From NCBI GenBank assembly GCA_029062725.1, contig JAIDPP010000068.1:1-10045 (forward strand): a stretch of 10,045 bases of DNA. Reading direction: 5' to 3'. This DNA is from Muribaculaceae bacterium (GTDB taxonomy: Bacteria > Bacteroidota > Bacteroidia > Bacteroidales > Muribaculaceae). Of the stretch, positions 6,927 to 10,045 are shown in pieces. A model generated the notes under the pieces. That model did not search any database. It saw only the letters and a program-made list of their open reading frames with translations, and was not told the DNA's origin. The first letter of the stretch is position 1. Each line of letters begins with the position of its first letter. The translations under genes were made by a program, and so were the position numbers.

Positions 6927-7934
6927 ATGGCAAATTCCGATAATAATTCATTGGCCTCCCTTGGCAGGCCTCTCTACTGGATTCTGCTTGTGCTGATGCT
7001 TTTCCCTTTCAAGATGATTTGGGGCACTGAGGTCATCACGGCTCCCATAGCCCTCTTCTTAGGGCTGATGTTCGCTTTGGTGTTCGGCATTCCATTTCCC
7101 AAATTCAATAAGAAGCTGTCGAAGTATCTTCTTCAGGCCTCAGTGGTGGGTCTTGGATTTGGCATGAATCTGCAACAGAGTCTGAAATCGGGAGCCGACG
7201 GAATGCTTTTCACGATCGTTTCCGTAATAGTGGTGATGATTGCGGGAGTCTGGCTCGGCAGAGCGATGAAAATAGAGGAGAAAGCCTCCTATCTGATCTC
7301 CTCGGGGACCGCCATCTGCGGAGGTTCGGCCATCGCGGCGGTCGGAGGAGTGCTGAAAGCCAACGAGAAGAGCATGGCCGTGTCGTTAGGTGTGATCTTC
7401 ATCCTCAACGCCATAGCCCTCTTCATCTTTCCCCCGCTCGGCCATCTCTTCCACATGTCGGACGCACAGTTCGGAACTTGGGCCGCCATCGCTATACACG
7501 ACACCAGCTCGGTAGTCGGAGCCGGAGCGGCTTACAGCCCTGAGGCCTGCGAGCTGGCCACGCTTATCAAATGCACCCGTGCGCTTTGGATCATCCCTCT
7601 GGCATTCTTCACAATGTGGTTTTTCCGCAACGATATTAAGGGAGGAGAAGGGAAGGCTAAAATCTCTATTCCCTGGTTTATACTCCTCTTCGTGGTGGCT
7701 ATGGTGATCAACACCTACACTCCGGATTCAATCTCTTTCCTCAAGGAATCGCTCTATCCCGCTATTGTGGCAATCGCAAAACAGGCGCTAATCGCCGTCC
7801 TGTTCGCAATCGGAGCGAGCCTGAGCCTCAAGGTTATCAAGGAGGTCGGAGCAAAACCCCTCGTTCAGGCAATACTCCTCTGGATCATCATCGGGGTGTC
7901 ATCCCTGTTTGTATGCCTTTATACTATAGATTAA
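6927..7934 (+). CDS. yeiH: YeiH/UPF0324 family membrane protein, putative sulfate exporter
   Basis: A 335-residue polytopic inner-membrane protein of the UPF0324 (YeiH/YadS, Cons_hypoth698) family, often annotated as a putative sulfate exporter, although the transported substrate is poorly established. About nine to ten hydrophobic helices cover the length. Family hallmarks are present: QASVVGLGFGMN (60-71), GTAICGGSAIAA (117-128) with the conserved cysteine and glycines, HDTSSVVGAG (181-190) and KCTRALWIIPL (205-215). These polar motifs sit in re-entrant or helix-break positions, as expected for a transporter core. The ATG at 6927 lies about 45 bases downstream of the predicted transcription start, with no Shine-Dalgarno sequence. 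The gene is divergent from psd. The next gene begins 68 bases later and may be cotranscribed, but a functional link is not apparent. In other bacteria this family is often next to a LysR regulator; none is seen here. Confidence 0.93.
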   Translation: MANSDNNSLASLGRPLYWILLVLMLFPFKMIWGTEVITAPIALFLGLMFALVFGIPFPKFNKKLSKYLLQASVVGLGFGMNLQQSLKSGADGMLFTIVSVIVVMIAGVWLGRAMKIEEKASYLISSGTAICGGSAIAAVGGVLKANEKSMAVSLGVIFILNAIALFIFPPLGHLFHMSDAQFGTWAAIAIHDTSSVVGAGAAYSPEACELATLIKCTRALWIIPLAFFTMWFFRNDIKGGEGKAKISIPWFILLFVVAMVINTYTPDSISFLKESLYPAIVAIAKQALIAVLFAIGASLSLKVIKEVGAKPLVQAILLWIIIGVSSLFVCLYTID

Positions 7935-8002
7935 TAAGAATATAAATACCTTGTGGCTGTCCGGCCATCACCCGGCTACCGCAGAATAACCCTTACAACA
8001 TC

Positions 8003-9460
8003 ATGAAAGTTTTTCTCACCGGCGCCACCGGAGTCATGGGCTCCGAGACCTTGAAAGCTCTCCTTAACCTCAATCCAGTTCCCGACATCACTCTCCTTGT
8101 CAGGGACAACAAGAAACGTCTGCGCAAGATCGAATCGCTTATCAGCCACCCGAAGGTCAATGTCATCTACGGCGATCTCCGGGAGCCGGCGTCCGTCAAC
8201 CGCGGTGTGCGCCATGCAGATATCGTGCTGCATATAGGAGGAATGGTGTCGCCCAAGGCCGATTATGAACCCAAACTTACTATGGAGATCAATACCCGAG
8301 CGATGAAAAATATCGTGGCTGCGGCTATGTCGCGTCCTTCCGACCGCCGTCCGGCAGTGGTGTATATCGGTTCTATCTCCCAATACGGTCCGCGAGAGGA
8401 GCCGAAACATTGGTGCCGCACAGGCGACCCCATGATTCCGGCCGACCATGACATGTATGCCCTCTCCAAAATAAAGGCGGAGCGCATCCTTGCCGAGTCA
8501 GGCCTCAAGAAATGGGTGTCGCTGCGACAGACGGGAATCCTTTATCCCGACCTCCTTCTCAACGGCACGGATCCGATCACATTCCATGTTCCGCTGAGGG
8601 GTGTCCTGGAATGGACCACGGTCGAGGAATCGGCCGCCCTCATGGCCAACCTGTGCGCCTCCTTCGATTCCCTCCCTGCTGATTTCTGGAGAAAATTCTA
8701 TAATATCGGCTCAGGCGAGTTATTCCGTCTCGATAACTACAATTTCGAGACGCGCCTCCTTTCGGCCATCTCCTGCCCTCCGCCGGAGAAGGTATTCCGC
8801 ACCAACTGGTTTGCCTTGCGAAATTTCCATGGGGCATGGTTCTCCGACTCTGACCGTCTCGAAAGCATAATCCCTTTCAGGAGCGGCACCACACCCGATG
8901 AGTATTTCGAGTTTATGGCCGGGCAGGCCCCCTCCTATTTCAAGCTGGCTTCGATCGTGCCTTCGCCCCTTATCAGGTGGGGAATGAAGAAAGTGGCGAA
9001 AAAGAACGGGATGGGAACCCTGAGCTGGTTCCGCACCGGAAACGAGGATAAAATCAACTCCTATTTCAAGAGCCGCGAGGACTACGCACGTATTCCCTCC
9101 TGGAAGGATTGGGAATATTCCGTGCCCTCTTCAGATGAGACCCGTCTCAACCACGGTTATGACGAATCGAAACCGCTGGAGACTCTTGATATTGAAGATA
9201 TGCGGAAGGCGGCGGAGTTCCGCGGAGGAAGGTGTCTGGCGGAGGAGATGACTCCCGGCGACCTATACACCCCGCTGGAATGGGAATGTGCGTTCGGACA
9301 TCGTTTCAAAGCCACTCCGGCGGTTGTCCTGTTAGGAGGGCATTGGTGCGACGAATGTCTGTCGGACCATCACCATTACGCCATAGAAGCCGGAAAGAAT
9401 CCTTTCATGGCCCAGGCCTGGCTCTCCACGCATGGCGAGGATGAAATCGTAAAAGAGTAA
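8003..9460 (+). CDS. NAD-dependent epimerase/dehydratase-type protein with zinc-finger-like tail
   Basis: A 485-residue protein whose first ~310 residues form an extended short-chain dehydrogenase/reductase. It has a Rossmann start TGATGVMG (6-13), an acidic D58-L59 after strand 3, a serine-containing YIGSISQYG (121-129) and the active-site pair Y152/K156 (YALSK). It probably binds NAD(P) and acts on a sugar-nucleotide or similar substrate, which cannot be named. Usual enzymes of this family stop near 310-340 residues; this one continues by about 150. A linker with several Trp and Tyr residues is followed by a segment (about 403-453) with C429-x3-H433-x15-C449-x2-C452 inside the context RGGRCL...WECAFGH...GGHWCDEC. 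This resembles zinc-ribbon or treble-clef finger repeats. The tail is in frame with no sign of error. The ATG at 8003 is the clear start. It lies 68 bases after yeiH. Confidence 0.88.
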   Translation: MKVFLTGATGVMGSETLKALLNLNPVPDITLLVRDNKKRLRKIESLISHPKVNVIYGDLREPASVNRGVRHADIVLHIGGMVSPKADYEPKLTMEINTRAMKNIVAAAMSRPSDRRPAVVYIGSISQYGPREEPKHWCRTGDPMIPADHDMYALSKIKAERILAESGLKKWVSLRQTGILYPDLLLNGTDPITFHVPLRGVLEWTTVEESAALMANLCASFDSLPADFWRKFYNIGSGELFRLDNYNFETRLLSAISCPPPEKVFRTNWFALRNFHGAWFSDSDRLESIIPFRSGTTPDEYFEFMAGQAPSYFKLASIVPSPLIRWGMKKVAKKNGMGTLSWFRTGNEDKINSYFKSREDYARIPSWKDWEYSVPSSDETRLNHGYDESKPLETLDIEDMRKAAEFRGGRCLAEEMTPGDLYTPLEWECAFGHRFKATPAVVLLGGHWCDECLSDHHHYAIEAGKNPFMAQAWLSTHGEDEIVKE

Positions 9461-9599
9461 CAGGCAGTCCTATTAGCCGACTGACATAGATAATACGGGG
9501 ATATTAAATCTTCGTAATTTGATACGCCGTCCTAAATTCAATAATTCAACTTTCGCAAGTATATATTTCTATTTACAAATAGAATATTAGACTTATAGA
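9461..9599. other. AT-rich non-coding stretch after the epimerase gene
   Basis: No reading frame or convincing promoter was found here. A short hairpin with stem TTCTATTT/AAATAGAA (9567-9574 and 9577-9584) has a very small loop and no following T-run, so it is not a clear intrinsic terminator. A weaker CAGTC/GACTG pair (9465-9469 and 9479-9483) sits just behind the stop codon. Either could mark the 3' end of the epimerase transcript, but support is slight. Confidence 0.4.
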
Positions 9600-9869
9600 T
9601 TTAAAATTTTCCTAGCGCAGATTCTTTAGGCTCTAAGAGCCACGCGGGATAAGAGCGGGATTTTACGCAGATTTCTCAGTTATGCTTGAAATTAAGCAGA
9701 TTTATGGATCTAACGATCCACGGAGATTACGGCAGATCTATCCTGCTCCAATCTTCAGGGTTCAAAGAACCCTTCTTTATCTGCCGGAATAAGAATCCCG
9801 GAGATGCAGGAATCTTACGATAATCTGCTTAATCCGGCGAAAAAAATCCCGCGCTCGAGAAATTTTAAA
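9600..9869. repeat. Nested inverted-repeat element (270 bp, non-coding)
   Basis: An imperfect long palindrome with successive matching arms. TTTAAAATTT (9600-9609) pairs with AAATTTTAAA (9860-9869). GCGGGATTTT (9655-9664) pairs with AAAATCCCGC (9843-9852), and a second copy CGCGGGAT (9643-9650) offers an alternative partner. ATTAAGCAGATT (9691-9702) pairs with AATCTGCTTAAT (9822-9833), 12 of 12. CGGCAGAT (9730-9737) pairs with ATCTGCCG (9779-9786). Between and inside these arms are three local hairpins at 9629-9641, 9705-9720 and 9757-9773. A GCAGAT word recurs four times on the plus strand (near 9617, 9668, 9696 and 9732) and twice inverted. No open frame crosses it. It may be a REP/MITE-like dispersed element, or DNA encoding a highly folded RNA; copy number in the genome is not visible here. 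Confidence 0.7.
9757..9773. other. Perfect 7-bp hairpin, central in the palindrome
   Basis: AGGGTTC, loop AAA, GAACCCT. This is the strongest of the three local stem-loops in the 9600-9869 element and sits at the tip enclosed by the CGGCAGAT/ATCTGCCG arms. A few T-rich bases (TTCTTTAT) follow on the plus strand, so it might also end transcription, but the T-run is interrupted. Confidence 0.6.
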
Positions 9870-9921
9870 AATAAATTGCACATACGAAACTTAAATCAAT
9901 AAATAAATTCCGGCTGTATTA

Positions 9922-9953
9922 TTTGGTTTTCTCCCGAAAAATTACTACCTTTG
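9922..9953 (+). promoter_or_regulatory. tRNA-Pro promoter (Bacteroidetes type)
   Basis: TTTG (9922-9925), 20 bases, then TACCTTTG (9946-9953), an exact consensus match. Transcription would start close to 9960, about ten bases before the first base of the tRNA. This shows that the tRNA is transcribed independently of the upstream plus-strand genes. Confidence 0.82.
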
Positions 9954-9970
9954 CAGTCGCAAACCGAAAT

Positions 9971-10044
9971 CGGGGTGTAGCACAGTTGGTTAGCGCGCTA
10001 CGTTCGGGACGTAGAGGTCGGGCGTTCGAGTCGCCTCACCCCGA
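9971..10044 (+). tRNA. tRNA-Pro (anticodon CGG)
   Basis: A full 74-base cloverleaf. The acceptor stem CGGGGTG (9971-9977) pairs with CACCCCG (10037-10043), discriminator A at 10044. The anticodon stem CTACG/CGTAG (9998-10002 and 10010-10014) is perfect, with loop TTCGGGA placing anticodon CGG at 10005-10007, which reads the proline codon CCG. The T-stem GGGCG/CGCCT has one G-U pair, and its loop is TTCGAGT. The D-arm GCAC...GCGC contains an A-C mismatch at 12-23. The C1-G72 pair and A73 are the proline identity pattern in bacteria. The window stops one base later (a C), so whether CCA is encoded and whether further tRNAs follow cannot be seen. Confidence 0.96.
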
Positions 10045-10045
10045 C

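Noticed and set aside
7935..8002. A possible separate promoter for the epimerase gene (TACCTTG near 7946)
   Set aside because: The match to TAnnTTTG is broken and no TTTG lies at the right distance, so readthrough from yeiH is as likely.
7976..8449. A 157-codon minus-strand frame opposite the epimerase N-terminus
   Set aside because: Antisense to the Rossmann fold region, with no promoter or family resemblance.
9501..9540. TAATTTG near 9516 as a promoter
   Set aside because: The spacing within the -7 element is one base short, there is no matching -33 element, and no gene begins before the tRNA, which has its own better promoter.
9600..9869. CRISPR array, because of recurring GCAGAT words
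   Set aside because: The repeated words are short, unevenly spaced and present in both orientations; there are no uniform repeats and spacers, and no cas gene.

Overview
The window looks like chromosomal DNA of a Bacteroidales bacterium. A Muribaculaceae-like member is my best guess from protein flavour and the moderately GC-rich coding sequence, but this is not proven. The evidence is four promoters of the Bacteroidetes type (a TTTG element, about 20 bases, then TAnnTTTG), mostly absent Shine-Dalgarno sequences, and a psd-pssA-DUF4834-like gene order known from this group. There is no phage, CRISPR, insertion sequence or recognisable defence system.

Layout. Positions 34-2514 (minus) encode PheT, the beta chain of phenylalanyl-tRNA synthetase, behind its own promoter. 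Positions 2633-6791 (minus) hold five closely spaced genes read from 6791 downwards: psd (phosphatidylserine decarboxylase), pssA (phosphatidylserine synthase), a small DUF4834-like membrane protein, a Cof-type HAD phosphatase and an orphan membrane histidine kinase. Psd and PssA together turn CDP-diacylglycerol and serine into phosphatidylethanolamine. Positions 6927-7934 (plus) encode a YeiH/UPF0324 family membrane protein, transcribed divergently from psd. Positions 8003-9460 (plus) encode an NAD-dependent epimerase/dehydratase-type protein with an unusual zinc-finger-like tail. Positions 9461-9970 contain no gene, but from 9600 to 9869 they hold an elaborate nested inverted repeat. The window ends in a tRNA-Pro(CGG) with a strong promoter.

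Most of the coding content is housekeeping. Four places deserve a second look. (1) The psd/yeiH promoters interlock as a near-perfect 36-bp mirror, so the two cannot easily be occupied at once. (2) psd has no ATG start; its TTG start overlaps the stop codon of a 9-codon leader ORF. (3) The epimerase has a C-terminal Cys/His cluster that resembles a treble-clef or zinc-ribbon domain. (4) The 270-bp nested palindrome before the tRNA carries three hairpins of similar plan but different stem sequence. I found no clear-cut new multi-gene system.
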